IMG/VR virus record: IMGVR_UViG_3300023268_000002
Coordinates: 1 to 40,172 of that record
Reading direction: 5' to 3' (one strand)
Length of the DNA stretch: 40,172 bases
From: a virus
Shown here: positions 14,153-20,390 of the stretch, piece after piece
Layout: each line of letters begins with the position of its first letter
How positions within the stretch are numbered: position 1 is the first letter of the stretch
Position numbers and translations under genes: made by a program
Notes under the pieces: model-generated
Databases searched by the model: none
What the model saw: the letters and a program-made list of their open reading frames with translations, nothing else
What the model was told of the DNA's origin: nothing

Positions 14153-14308
14153 TCAACTGGGTTGTGGGTGGAAAAGGAGATTACATAGAGTGGTTTGAAA
14201 CCAGAACTGGCAGACGTCACAGAAGACGTCTGCATAGATCATCGAGACAAATCTCCTTTCGACCGCTCCAGGTCGATTGGGGGTGTAGCCGCAGCACTTG
14301 CAAGTCAT
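14153..14308 (-). CDS. Small zinc-ribbon-like protein before the helicase
   Basis: A 51-residue product with MTCKCCGYTPN at its start and FCDVCQFW at residues 29-36, giving a Cys-x-Cys-Cys and a Cys-x2-Cys pair of the zinc-ribbon kind. GAGGAG lies about 8 nt before the ATG. Its stop lies 5 nt before the helicase ATG, and the helicase has no ribosome site of its own, so translation of this gene probably feeds into the helicase. Function unknown. Confidence 0.7.
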   Translation of the reverse strand: MTCKCCGYTPNRPGAVERRFVSMIYADVFCDVCQFWFQTTLCNLLFHPQPS

Positions 14309-14320
14309 CACATGTCTCCT

Positions 14321-14583
14321 CTATTCGTCGGCATCACTGTGATTGACGATTAGCGTCCTGTGCTCATCATCGCCATACTGAACTTCAACCCAGTCAGTAT
14401 AGATGTGTTCTTCACTCGCAAGTTGCTTGAGACGAGAAATCAGCAAGGCTCTCTTTTTATCCCCGTCCTCGCTATGCTGCCAACCTTCTTTGGAACCATC
14501 AGGAGCGATGAAGAATGACCCGTAAGATCGATCTCAGTTGTGTTGCATGTCACAACGATTGTATGATGCCGCATGTATCCCAT
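14321..14583 (-). pseudogene. Frameshifted and shortened copy of a conserved small phage gene
   Basis: From an ATG at 14583 (GGGAGG 8 nt upstream) the frame reads MGYMRHHTIVVTCNTTEID, then loses sense and stops at 14440. A second frame, stopping at 14321, reads YGSFFIAPDGSKEGWQHS, then a helix and WVEVQYGDDEHRTLIV. I recall intact phage homologues in which 'MRHH.IVVT' and 'SF..APDGSKEGW ... EVQYGDD' belong to one protein separated by roughly 40 residues. Here only about 10 separate them and the frames differ. This looks like a deletion with a shift, or an assembly error. Both start and end signals are otherwise intact. Confidence 0.65.
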
Positions 14584-14680
14584 CAATCCAACCTCCCAAA
14601 GTCACTCATGTCTTGTCTTGTTCTGTGCTGCTGTTCAACGAGGACCATTGTCTATCCTCGCTTGACTCAACGCAATAGGT

Positions 14681-14701
14681 AAGTTGTAAACAAGTTGTAA
14701 A
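14681..14701. repeat. Tandem AAGTTGTAAA repeats
   Basis: AAGTTGTAAA occurs at 14681-14690 and 14692-14701, one helical turn apart, in a noncoding stretch between 14584 and 14756 that also holds the parS-like palindrome. An 11-mer, AGTTGTAAAAC, from the second copy recurs near the early promoter (4600-4610, other strand). They could be protein-binding sites or iterons. Confidence 0.5.
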
Positions 14702-14725
14702 ACCTTGGACGGGGTCTGAACTGGA

Positions 14726-14745
14726 GAGGTTTCACGTGAAACCTC
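14726..14745. promoter_or_regulatory. parS-like palindrome
   Basis: GAGGTTTCACGTGAAACCTC is a perfect 20-bp palindrome. Its central 14 bp, GTTTCACGTGAAAC, are identical to the core of the classic bacterial chromosomal parS site bound by ParB; only the outermost base on each side of the 16-mer differs. It lies in a noncoding region between the membrane cassette and the replication block. No T run follows on either strand, so a terminator is unlikely. Confidence 0.7.
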
Positions 14746-14756
14746 CCATCAGGATG

Positions 14757-15164
14757 TCAGTCAGCAGCTATATTGTGCTTCTTGAGCAGCGATGCAAGCC
14801 TCGTATTGATCTCCCGAAGGTCTTTTAGATCCTGCTCCTGATGGTAGATGGTACGATCCTGCTCATTAGTCCTCTTCTCCAGCTCATCAATTCTTGTTTC
14901 CAGCTCAGCATTTGTCTGGCGCATCCGCTCCACCTCGCGCTGCCAGTCCTGACGCAGACTCAAAGCCGCTTTGAGTTCTTCGGTTTTGTAGTCATGTCCC
15001 AACCCCAGCCAGCTCTTCGCGAGTGGAGCTATGACTTGCGTAAGCAGAACCGTGGCTAGGCTGACGATCCCGGATAAGAGAACGTCGAAATGGCCTGAGC
15101 CTGAGCCGAGACTAGACTGAATGTCGGGGGATTCAGCGAAGAACCAGAAACACAACAGAATCAT
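14757..15164 (-). CDS. Membrane protein with long coiled coil
   Basis: About 135 residues. A hydrophobic N-terminus (MILLCFWFFAESP) and a membrane span near 29-50 (LLSGIVSLATVLLTQVIAPL) are followed by an unbroken heptad helix from about residue 63 to 125, with ELKAALSLRQDWQREVERM and ELETRIDELEKRTNEQDR. A membrane anchor plus periplasmic or cytoplasmic coiled coil is the form of many i-spanins and holin accessories, but no family can be named. The ribosome site is weak; an adjacent GTG is the alternative start. It is the last gene before the parS-like region. Confidence 0.7.
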   Translation of the reverse strand: MILLCFWFFAESPDIQSSLGSGSGHFDVLLSGIVSLATVLLTQVIAPLAKSWLGLGHDYKTEELKAALSLRQDWQREVERMRQTNAELETRIDELEKRTNEQDRTIYHQEQDLKDLREINTRLASLLKKHNIAAD

Positions 15165-15185
15165 CACTGTGTGTCGAGATGCTGG

Positions 15186-15626
15186 TTAGCTAAAAAGCGC
15201 ATGCCGCATGTAACTCTTGAGTGACCTGTAGCATAACCAAGCATAGATCACAGCTTGTGCCGAATGTGGATTGCGTGAAAGAGATAGAAAGCTCAGTCCT
15301 ATCCACGTAGCTATCGAGACAAGGGAGATCCACCGCTGCACGCATTTGGAGATCACTGGCCGTCGCTCTTCGGCGTAGATCGCCCAGAAGCGCAACACTC
15401 CCACCACGAGCAGAGACAGCCCAATGATCAGTTCGATTTGTGATGTCAGCGGCAGCCCAATGGCTTGAAAGGAGTTCCCAGGGAGAGCCACGTAAAATCC
15501 CCATGTGACCTGCAACAGAGCTGTATCCCACTCTCTGCGATCCCAGAGGTGGGATACGAACAATCTACGCCAGCGGAAGCCATCCGCGCTCGGGCTGATC
15601 GAAGGGATGGATGACGGATCGATCAT
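15186..15626 (-). CDS. Three-span inner-membrane protein
   Basis: A 146-residue protein with a soluble N-terminus of about 50 residues (FRWRRLFVSHLWDRREWD), a span near 67-85 (QIELIIGLSLLVVGVLRFWA), another near 100-120 (WISLVSIATWIGLSFLSLS) and a weaker one near 123-138. WDTALLQVTWGFYVAL looks amphipathic. The ATG at 15626 is my choice; a GTG at 15671 would overlap the upstream gene by 19 nt. It lies in the run of small membrane proteins and could be a holin-type or envelope protein; no family is recognised. Confidence 0.65.
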   Translation of the reverse strand: MIDPSSIPSISPSADGFRWRRLFVSHLWDRREWDTALLQVTWGFYVALPGNSFQAIGLPLTSQIELIIGLSLLVVGVLRFWAIYAEERRPVISKCVQRWISLVSIATWIGLSFLSLSRNPHSAQAVIYAWLCYRSLKSYMRHALFS

Positions 15627-15652
15627 CTTGCAGGACCCCAGACCTTTGAAAG

Positions 15653-15931
15653 TCAGCCCCCTGTCATCCACGGTCGATACGCTTCAACGATTGCTTTGCC
15701 AAGCCCCTTCGGCACTAGATCTACGTGAGACAACAGCTCTTTGCTGATCTTGAGAGCGAGAGGCTTGAGGACTTCCGGACAGGCGTCCATGATGACCGAG
15801 GACAAGACTTCTGCCTGAGCATCAGCAGCAGAAATGCCCTCAGGCGGTCGGCAACACGGCAGGTCAAGCACGCAGCAGGTGCGTCCATTCAAGGTCGTAG
15901 TGGGTGAGTCAGTTTTGTTGTGAGTCTTCAT
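15653..15931 (-). CDS. Small soluble protein with paired cysteines
   Basis: A 92-residue product whose N-terminus carries CCVLDLPCC within a threonine-rich region, followed by helices (ADAQAEVLSSVIMDA, LKPLALKISKELLSHV). It has no signal peptide or span, so the cysteines may bind metal in the cytoplasm. AAAGGA lies about 13 nt before the ATG. It sits in the middle of a block of membrane proteins and overlaps the next possible start. Function unknown. Confidence 0.6.
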   Translation of the reverse strand: MKTHNKTDSPTTTLNGRTCCVLDLPCCRPPEGISAADAQAEVLSSVIMDACPEVLKPLALKISKELLSHVDLVPKGLGKAIVEAYRPWMTGG

Positions 15932-15948
15932 TCGGGTTCAGGTATCCT

Positions 15949-16269
15949 TTATTTGGCATTGGGGCTTTGTGTTAGCGGTCGAGGGTTGGTTCGCGGGACA
16001 AAGTCTTGGCGTGTCGCAATGCCAGACCTGATCAGCACATTTTCTACGTCCTCTTCATAAATCTGCAACACTCTAATTTCGCCCACGAGCTTGCTATTTG
16101 CCGTCCACACCATGAGCAATGTAAAGGAAGACAAGACGAAGCATATGACAAAACAGATCGCTAGCCATGAAGGAATCATGACTGATCCCGCTGGCAAGGT
16201 TACAGTGAGATGAACCTGCGCGGGTTGAACAGATGGCGGCACGGTTGGGTCATTGTCGTGGTGGATCAT
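15949..16269 (-). CDS. Single-span membrane protein
   Basis: A 106-residue product starting MIHHDNDPTVPPSVQPAQVH, with GGGGAGG 7 nt before the ATG. One strong span lies near 34-56 (IPSWLAICFVICFVLSSFTL), followed by a helical segment and a proline-rich C-terminus (TNPRPLTQSP). It overlaps the gene upstream by 20 nt. Together with the lipoprotein and coiled-coil proteins nearby it could belong to a spanin-like apparatus, but no spanin signature is clear. Confidence 0.65.
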   Translation of the reverse strand: MIHHDNDPTVPPSVQPAQVHLTVTLPAGSVMIPSWLAICFVICFVLSSFTLLMVWTANSKLVGEIRVLQIYEEDVENVLIRSGIATRQDFVPRTNPRPLTQSPNAK

Positions 16270-16636
16270 TGAACCGCCTCCCCGTTCTAGTATCGTCAAG
16301 GTCTCTGCCACGTTCCAGGTTGTCGATGCGAGACTTCATGGCATCTTGGCGTTCTTTGACCCGTTCCAGGTCAAGAATGCTTTTGCGAAACTCTCCTTCA
16401 AGCCCTTTGAAGTCGCGATGAAGGGTATCGAGGCGATCGTGAACACCCTTCATCGCTGCTGGAAAGTCGGTTGCCATGAAGCGCCTAACGACCGCGATCA
16501 GCCCAACGAGACCGATCAGTCCTACTACAGCTTGTCCTACAAGGACTGTCCCAGCGGTCTCGAACAGCCAGGGAGTCGAGGTTACGCCTGGAAGGTTCTC
16601 AAGCAGCAGTAGAAGCAGTATGGTCGTGGCGATCAT
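16250..16636 (-). CDS. Two-span membrane protein with coiled-coil C-terminus
   Basis: A 128-residue product. The N-terminus is very hydrophobic (TTILLLLLLENLPG). A second span at about 31-50 (VLVGQAVVGLIGLVGLIAVV) is followed by RRF, and from about residue 55 to 115 there is a helical, charged region (HDRLDTLHRDFKGLEGEF, DLERVKERQDAMKSRIDNLE). Holins and holin-like accessories often have two spans and a charged tail, so it is a second holin-type candidate beside the one at 17421. The last codons overlap the next gene. Confidence 0.65.
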   Translation of the reverse strand: MIATTILLLLLLENLPGVTSTPWLFETAGTVLVGQAVVGLIGLVGLIAVVRRFMATDFPAAMKGVHDRLDTLHRDFKGLEGEFRKSILDLERVKERQDAMKSRIDNLERGRDLDDTRTGRRFNDPPRQ

Positions 16637-16642
16637 GACTGT

Positions 16643-16987
16643 CTACTCAGGGAAGTCTTGCGGCATGATCTCTTCGTCCTCGGAGATAAACTTGTCAGGA
16701 ACCTCCTGAACGAACGATGTCTCGGGAGCGTGTAGTGGAGGAGCAGAGGCAGCTTCCTTGAGAGCTTCTGTGTTGAGCTTGGCAGCTCGCACCCGCTGTC
16801 TGCCTTCAGCGATGGCGTCGTCCGTATCGGTTATCAGGTTCGGGTCGCGAAGCATGACCAGCAGCTCAGCGTCGGGGATCTCGCTGATAGGCTTGGCGGC
16901 GCGACGTTCAAGCAGATCGACCACAAGAGGGATTCCGACCCGAACAAGCTCCGACATGACTTCAGGGCTCATCTTGAAGCTTGCCAT
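16643..16987 (-). CDS. Soluble protein with acidic C-terminus
   Basis: A 114-residue product. The first 40 residues form helices (MSPEVMSELVRVGIPLVVDL), with PISEIPDAELLVMLRDPN and DDAIAEGRQRVRAAKLN following. The C-terminus is acidic (ISEDEEIMPQDFPE). It has no span or signal. The ATG overlaps the lipoprotein stop as TAATG with a GGGGG stretch upstream. It may be a cytoplasmic partner of the membrane proteins on both sides; no family is recognised. Confidence 0.65.
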   Translation of the reverse strand: MASFKMSPEVMSELVRVGIPLVVDLLERRAAKPISEIPDAELLVMLRDPNLITDTDDAIAEGRQRVRAAKLNTEALKEAASAPPLHAPETSFVQEVPDKFISEDEEIMPQDFPE

Positions 16988-17424
16988 TACTTCACCCCCA
17001 TTGACTGTGCGAGTTGAGTGAAGCTCGTCAGCAGTTGCATGCAGTTGGTGATCTTTTCGCTCAAGCTGGTTGAGTCCTGTCCGACAAACCCGGGTTCGAC
17101 TCCCCCTGAGACGTAAGCCGTCAGAGCAATCTGTGCAGCTCGTAGGGCGAGTTCGAGTTGCTTGCCATGCTGGCGGACGGTGGCGAGTTGATCGTCAGTG
17201 AGCAGTCCCGATTCAGCAGCCCCGCCCGCAGCGATCATCAACTGCCGATGGACGGTTGCAGCCGAGACGAGCCAGTCGGCGTACGACTTGTACAGGGCTT
17301 GCTTAGGCTGCTGCTGCGTGCTGGTGGGGGTTGCAGGAGAGGGGGAGGCTGAGCACCCACCCAGCCCTAGAGAGGCTGTCAGACACGCTGCCAGAGCAAG
17401 TCGCTTGTGCTTGTTGAGCTTCAC
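16987..17424 (-). CDS. Lipoprotein
   Basis: A 145-residue protein with a basic start (KLNKHKR), a hydrophobic stretch and the lipobox LGGC near residues 20-23, followed by SASPSPATPTSTQQQP, the sort of linker seen after the lipidated cysteine. The mature part is mostly helical (YADWLVSAATVHRQLMIAAG, KQLELALRAAQIALTAY). It is probably an outer- or inner-membrane lipoprotein. It is longer than an o-spanin usually is. GTG start overlaps the holin stop as GTGA, with AAAGGA upstream. Confidence 0.8.
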   Translation of the reverse strand: MKLNKHKRLALAACLTASLGLGGCSASPSPATPTSTQQQPKQALYKSYADWLVSAATVHRQLMIAAGGAAESGLLTDDQLATVRQHGKQLELALRAAQIALTAYVSGGVEPGFVGQDSTSLSEKITNCMQLLTSFTQLAQSMGVK

Positions 17425-17753
17425 GGTTGCACGTCCTTTCTCTCGCTCGACAGAAGACTCTGCACAGCTTCGGTCTGAGCCTTCTGGTGCTGCAAGGTCT
17501 GGACGCTGGCTTGTGCGGCGAGGGCTGAGTCCTTCTGGCCGCGGGCAATCGCCAGCCGCGTGAAGATGAAAGCAAGAAAGATCAGCCCGCCGGTCAGAGC
17601 CGTAATCTGCTTCTGACTCAGTTCAATGATGTCGAACCCTGAGAGGAACATCGTCACGATCCCCACACCGGCTGTGATGTAGGTCTTGAGGTTCCCGATC
17701 CCGGCACTGAACACGTCCATGTCCGGAAGGTCGGTTCGTTGGTTTTGATCCAT
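17421..17753 (-). CDS. Holin-like two-span membrane protein
   Basis: A 110-residue protein with two spans, at about 26-46 (LKTYITAGVGIVTMFLSGF) and about 55-72 (ITALTGGLIFLAFIFTRLAI), followed by a charged, glutamine-rich cytoplasmic tail. Size and layout fit a class II-like holin. The catalytic endolysin candidate is far away at 33316, which is unusual. AAGGAG lies about 9 nt before the ATG. If it is a holin it would time lysis by opening the inner membrane; the call is by topology only. Confidence 0.65.
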   Translation of the reverse strand: MDQNQRTDLPDMDVFSAGIGNLKTYITAGVGIVTMFLSGFDIIELSQKQITALTGGLIFLAFIFTRLAIARGQKDSALAAQASVQTLQHQKAQTEAVQSLLSSERKDVQP

Positions 17754-17770
17754 CGCGAGGACTCCTTATG

Positions 17771-17869
17771 CTAGTGCTTCAATCGTCGGTACCAGTACAA
17801 GTCTTTGGCGAGCAGAGACAGGTACAGCAGCCCGACGAGAGCAAAGGTTGATTTGATGATCTCCCACAT
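17771..17869 (-). CDS. 32-residue membrane miniprotein
   Basis: Starts MWEIIKSTFALVGLLYLSLL and ends in the basic stretch YWYRRLKH. It is one hydrophobic helix with a positive C-terminus, with GAGGAT about 11 nt before the ATG. It lies just upstream of the holin-like gene, within 20 nt of both neighbours. Small single-span peptides in this place can be holin modulators (antiholins) or pinholins, but nothing proves this. Confidence 0.55.
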   Translation of the reverse strand: MWEIIKSTFALVGLLYLSLLAKDLYWYRRLKH

Positions 17870-17882
17870 GGCGAGTTGATCC

Positions 17883-18533
17883 TCAGCGCGGCTTATTCTT
17901 CGCGTCGGTTGTCAGCCGGGACAAGTCGTCATAGATCGACCGCACAACATTCACCCACTTGCCACCGCCACGAGTCGGAAGCTCGTCATAGCTGCGCGGG
18001 ATGAGTTCGAGCTTGCGGATCAGGGATTGATGATCCTTGAGCAGAGTCGTGTACTTGAGCTGAAGAGCCTCCAGAGCCACGGACACGTCTGGCTGACTCG
18101 CAGGAGGAGTGACAGGAGTGATAACAGGAGGCGTCAGAGGCTCGACAGGCGGCTTCGTCACAACCACCACATCAGGCGCGTACTTGTCCAACACCGGCTT
18201 GACAAGCTTGTCATAGGCGGTCTCACCGCCGCTCGTGATCACATAGCGACAGTCGCACACGTCCCAATAGGTCCGAACCTGATACGTGAGATTGTTCTCG
18301 ATCATGAACGGATTATCAGGATTGCGGATCACGTCCTGCAAGTCGTCACTCGGGCCGCGCTCGCCTACAGGAGATCCGTTGGTCTCTTCCAGTGTGAACC
18401 CGTAACGCTCTTTGAACGTCTTGCCGTCTGGGTTGAAGTCAGAGGTGATCCATTGGCTGTCTGACTTGCGGCGAGCCTTGGTTCCGTGAGCACCAAAACC
18501 AGCAATGACGTGTCCGAGAGTCTTCTGAAGCAT
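17883..18533 (-). CDS. Virion or lysis-related protein with proline-rich linker
   Basis: A 216-residue protein. Residues 1-125 form a mixed domain (TLGHVIAGFGAHGTKAR, FKERYGFTLEETNG, YWDVCDCRYVITSGGETAYD). Residues 127-155 are a proline-rich linker (PPVEPLTPPVITPVTPPASQ). The rest is helical. The linker suggests a two-domain structural protein or envelope-binding protein. AAAGGA precedes the ATG. It is placed between the discoidin-like tail protein and the membrane cassette, so it could belong to either. No family is recognised. Confidence 0.6.
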   Translation of the reverse strand: MLQKTLGHVIAGFGAHGTKARRKSDSQWITSDFNPDGKTFKERYGFTLEETNGSPVGERGPSDDLQDVIRNPDNPFMIENNLTYQVRTYWDVCDCRYVITSGGETAYDKLVKPVLDKYAPDVVVVTKPPVEPLTPPVITPVTPPASQPDVSVALEALQLKYTTLLKDHQSLIRKLELIPRSYDELPTRGGGKWVNVVRSIYDDLSRLTTDAKNKPR

Positions 18534-18590
18534 GATGGGGTCCTTTCCTGAAACGTTGTCTTGTCTGCCTGCAAGTGGAAGCTTGATCGA

Positions 18591-19403
18591 CTATTGATCA
18601 GCTTCCTTGAACGAGATTGAGACTTTGTACTTCTTGCTGGAGTAGGCCGAGCGGCTGATAGGCTCGCGCGTGTGACTGCCTTCGAAAGTCGCCCAGATCG
18701 CATCTGAATAAGTCGCTGGCGAGAGGGGTTCTGGGATGACTAGCACCCTGCGCGTGTTCAACGATTGCAGACATAAGTTCTCGACGGTATAAGCTTGATC
18801 CTTAGTCAACCTCTCAAGACTATACTCATGCATCCTCTGTGCCTTCTGGCTGCCCGGGACACCTTGGATGCTTGTTGAGCTTTTCCATTCCATGAATGGG
18901 AACTGCAACCCGAGACCGATGCGAGCTATGCCCCACTCTTGATAGTTGGCAGGGTTCGCGGAGTCGGATTGATGCCAGCGGGTGTACCGCTTTGAGATCG
19001 AGCTGGGGAGGACATAGATCAGCGTGCGACCCCAAAGAGGCGTGTAGATGACACGGGACTGCCCCAGGGAGAGATCCGTGGCAGCGGTGAGGGTTGCTCC
19101 CGACTCAACTACTCCAGTCGTAAATCCGGAGTCGTCGGCTGCTCGGAACCTCCTGAGAGCCTGCGGGGTGGCGTTCGTCCCCGTGAGCATGAAGACGTTG
19201 AACTCCACTGCCGCCCCCCAGTCCCAGGTCAGTTGACGGTCGGCGGTCAAGTCGGGAGTCCTCGTTCTGCTGAGGAGTTGGGAGTTTTTCAGATTCGCTA
19301 GTGGAAACCCTGAAACAGGCGTGAAATTCGCCGTGGGGGTGGTGTTTTCGCCCACACCATCAAAGAAAGCTATGAGCAGGGTGTTGGTGGTCGTGGTTGG
19401 CAT
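18591..19403 (-). CDS. Discoidin-like tail protein
   Basis: A 270-residue protein. The N-terminal half (about 25-140) reads as a jelly-roll, with FPLANLKNSQLLSRTRTPDL, LTWDWGAAVEFNVFMLTGTN and FRAADDSGFTTGVVESG. That matches a family of phage tail-tip proteins in which 'PL.NL....' and 'DLG....V.AL.L...N' are typical. The C-terminal half has a second beta domain with QKAQRMHEYSLERLTKDQAY. It probably forms part of the tail tip next to the 1226-residue protein, though it is separated from it by the plus-strand island. Its ribosome site is weak. Confidence 0.65.
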   Translation of the reverse strand: MPTTTTNTLLIAFFDGVGENTTPTANFTPVSGFPLANLKNSQLLSRTRTPDLTADRQLTWDWGAAVEFNVFMLTGTNATPQALRRFRAADDSGFTTGVVESGATLTAATDLSLGQSRVIYTPLWGRTLIYVLPSSISKRYTRWHQSDSANPANYQEWGIARIGLGLQFPFMEWKSSTSIQGVPGSQKAQRMHEYSLERLTKDQAYTVENLCLQSLNTRRVLVIPEPLSPATYSDAIWATFEGSHTREPISRSAYSSKKYKVSISFKEADQ

Positions 19404-19500
19404 CGGCTAGAGCCCCGAGAGGGTCCTGCGGGGGAGTTTAGCACACCCGCGAGGGTATAGCCGACTGACTATTTTCACCGAGGGCGAAGATTTCTCTTGA

Positions 19501-19534
19501 CCGCTGAGCAGAGCTGTAGGATGCTTTTCAGCGG
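19501..19534. repeat. Inverted repeat between divergent genes
   Basis: CCGCTGA (19501-19507) and TCAGCGG (19528-19534) are perfect inverted repeats with a 20-nt gap. They lie in the 180-nt space between the minus-strand gene starting at 19403 and the plus-strand gene at 19584. They could be an operator for divergent transcription. A TTGACC overlaps the left arm, but no matching -10 at good spacing is seen, so I do not call a promoter here. Confidence 0.4.
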
Positions 19535-19583
19535 AAAGGACAATCTTAGCCTTCCATCTTGAACCGACAAAGGAGATTAAGGA

Positions 19584-19832
19584 ATGAAGAGAAACTTGCT
19601 GCTGTGCCTCGCTATCATTCTGTGTCTGTGTGCGCTTTCGTCTGGAACGGCCGTCGCTGATGGTTACCCCTGTAGTTGGCCCGGGGACGTTTATGTTCCT
19701 GCTGCCGCGACATGCTGCTCTTGCACCCAGTGGGCCGGTGAGTGGTCCTGCAACTGCGGCGGCGGAACCTATTGCGGCACCTGCGGGAGTGGGACCGGTT
19801 GGTGTTGCTACGACCAGCAAGACGTGTGGTAG
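19584..19832 (+). CDS. Secreted cysteine-rich miniprotein 1
   Basis: An 82-residue preprotein. Residues 1-26 are a textbook signal peptide (MKRNLLLCLAIILCLCALSS followed by GTAVADG, with cleavage expected after AVA or VAD). The mature part is about 56 residues with ten cysteines (CCSC, CNC, CGTC, CC) plus many glycines and tryptophans, so it is likely a disulfide-knotted periplasmic or secreted protein. GGAGATTAAGGA precedes the ATG. It is on the strand opposite to almost all other genes here, which is typical of a moron. No homologue is recognised; roles such as exclusion or receptor masking are only guesses. Confidence 0.75.
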   Translation: MKRNLLLCLAIILCLCALSSGTAVADGYPCSWPGDVYVPAAATCCSCTQWAGEWSCNCGGGTYCGTCGSGTGWCCYDQQDVW

Positions 19833-19916
19833 CCACATCCATTGAAGTTGCGCTGTATGCTTGAAGACAACGAGGCGTCGCTAATGACGTGCTCACTTTT
19901 GAGGAGTGCCACGAAA

Positions 19917-20177
19917 ATGAAAAAGCTGCTTTGTGTTCTTGGTCTCTTGACCATCGTCCTGTTCAGTAGCCGCGAAGTTCGAGCCGGTGCCAACTGCCCC
20001 TCCAACGCACAGCTTCTCTGCGGTCGATCGTGTGATAGCGCAGCGGCGACTTGCAATTCGCGGTGTGATCACTGGACGACATGGCAAGTCACCGAAGGCT
20101 GCCGGATGGAGTGTGACACGGATCTTACTGCCTGTTATAACAACTGTGCGGTGTATGGAGGGTGTGCAGCTATCTGA
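19917..20177 (+). CDS. Secreted cysteine-rich miniprotein 2 with repeated CX3C motifs
   Basis: An 86-residue preprotein whose signal peptide is MKKLLCVLGLLTIVLFSS with cleavage expected after VRA (about residue 24). The mature part has ten cysteines. C-x3-C-x6-C-x3-C appears twice with identical spacing (CGRSC...CNSRC and CRMEC...CYNNC), predicting two disulfide-stapled helical hairpins. GAGGAG lies about 11 nt before the ATG at 19917; an in-frame start further upstream would give an extension without signal-peptide character. It follows the first secreted gene by 84 nt. The function is unknown. Confidence 0.75.
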   Translation: MKKLLCVLGLLTIVLFSSREVRAGANCPSNAQLLCGRSCDSAAATCNSRCDHWTTWQVTEGCRMECDTDLTACYNNCAVYGGCAAI

Positions 20178-20217
20178 AGAACCTGCCGAGGACTGCCGAG
20201 GACCCGAAGTTCTTTTT
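20177..20217 (+). terminator. Weak possible terminator after secreted gene 2
   Basis: AAGAAC at 20177-20182 pairs with GTTCTT at 20209-20214, followed by a T run to 20217. The stem is only 6 bp and the loop is long, containing a tandem CTGCCGAGGA repeat (20183-20202). It lies between the second secreted gene and the promoter of the third. Confidence 0.35.
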
Positions 20218-20224
20218 GGACACG

Positions 20225-20254
20225 CGCCCCTCTTGACAACCCTCAGGAGGGGCG
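20225..20254. repeat. GC-rich inverted repeat overlapping a promoter
   Basis: CGCCCCTC (20225-20232) and GAGGGGCG (20247-20254) are perfect inverted repeats. The -35 box TTGACA sits between the arms and the right arm runs into the spacer. No T run follows, so this looks like an operator and not a terminator. Confidence 0.55.
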
Positions 20255-20262
20255 GTTACGAT
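20233..20262 (+). promoter_or_regulatory. Strong sigma70-type promoter for secreted gene 3
   Basis: TTGACA (20233-20238), an 18-nt spacer and TACGAT (20257-20262) make the best promoter match seen in the window. Transcription would begin near 20269, about 120 nt before the ATG at 20391. Confidence 0.7.
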
Positions 20263-20390
20263 CTGCTCATCCGGCTAACCCGTTTGTCTCGTCTTGGGGT
20301 CTCTAAAAAAGTAAGAAGCGGTTGCGGTCGCGGTTGCGATGTTCACGCGAGGGGGCAATCAAGCCCACTCTTGTAAAGAGGAGTTGTCTC

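Noticed and set aside
14726-14745. Reading the palindrome as a terminator hairpin
   Set aside because: No T run on either strand and no loop to speak of; the parS match explains it better.
16270-16311. 14-residue extension of the protein at 15949
   Set aside because: The ATG at 16269 has a strong GGGGAGG site and the extension adds only low-complexity text.
18556-18600. Imperfect inverted repeat after the gene at 18591
   Set aside because: The arms differ by one base and no T run follows; too weak to call a terminator.
19497-19522. TTGACC ... TAGGAT as a promoter for secreted gene 1
   Set aside because: The spacer is only 14 nt, too short for sigma70.
19407-19838. A minus-strand frame opposite secreted gene 1
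   Set aside because: It is antisense to a gene with a signal peptide and ribosome site, and has no site of its own.
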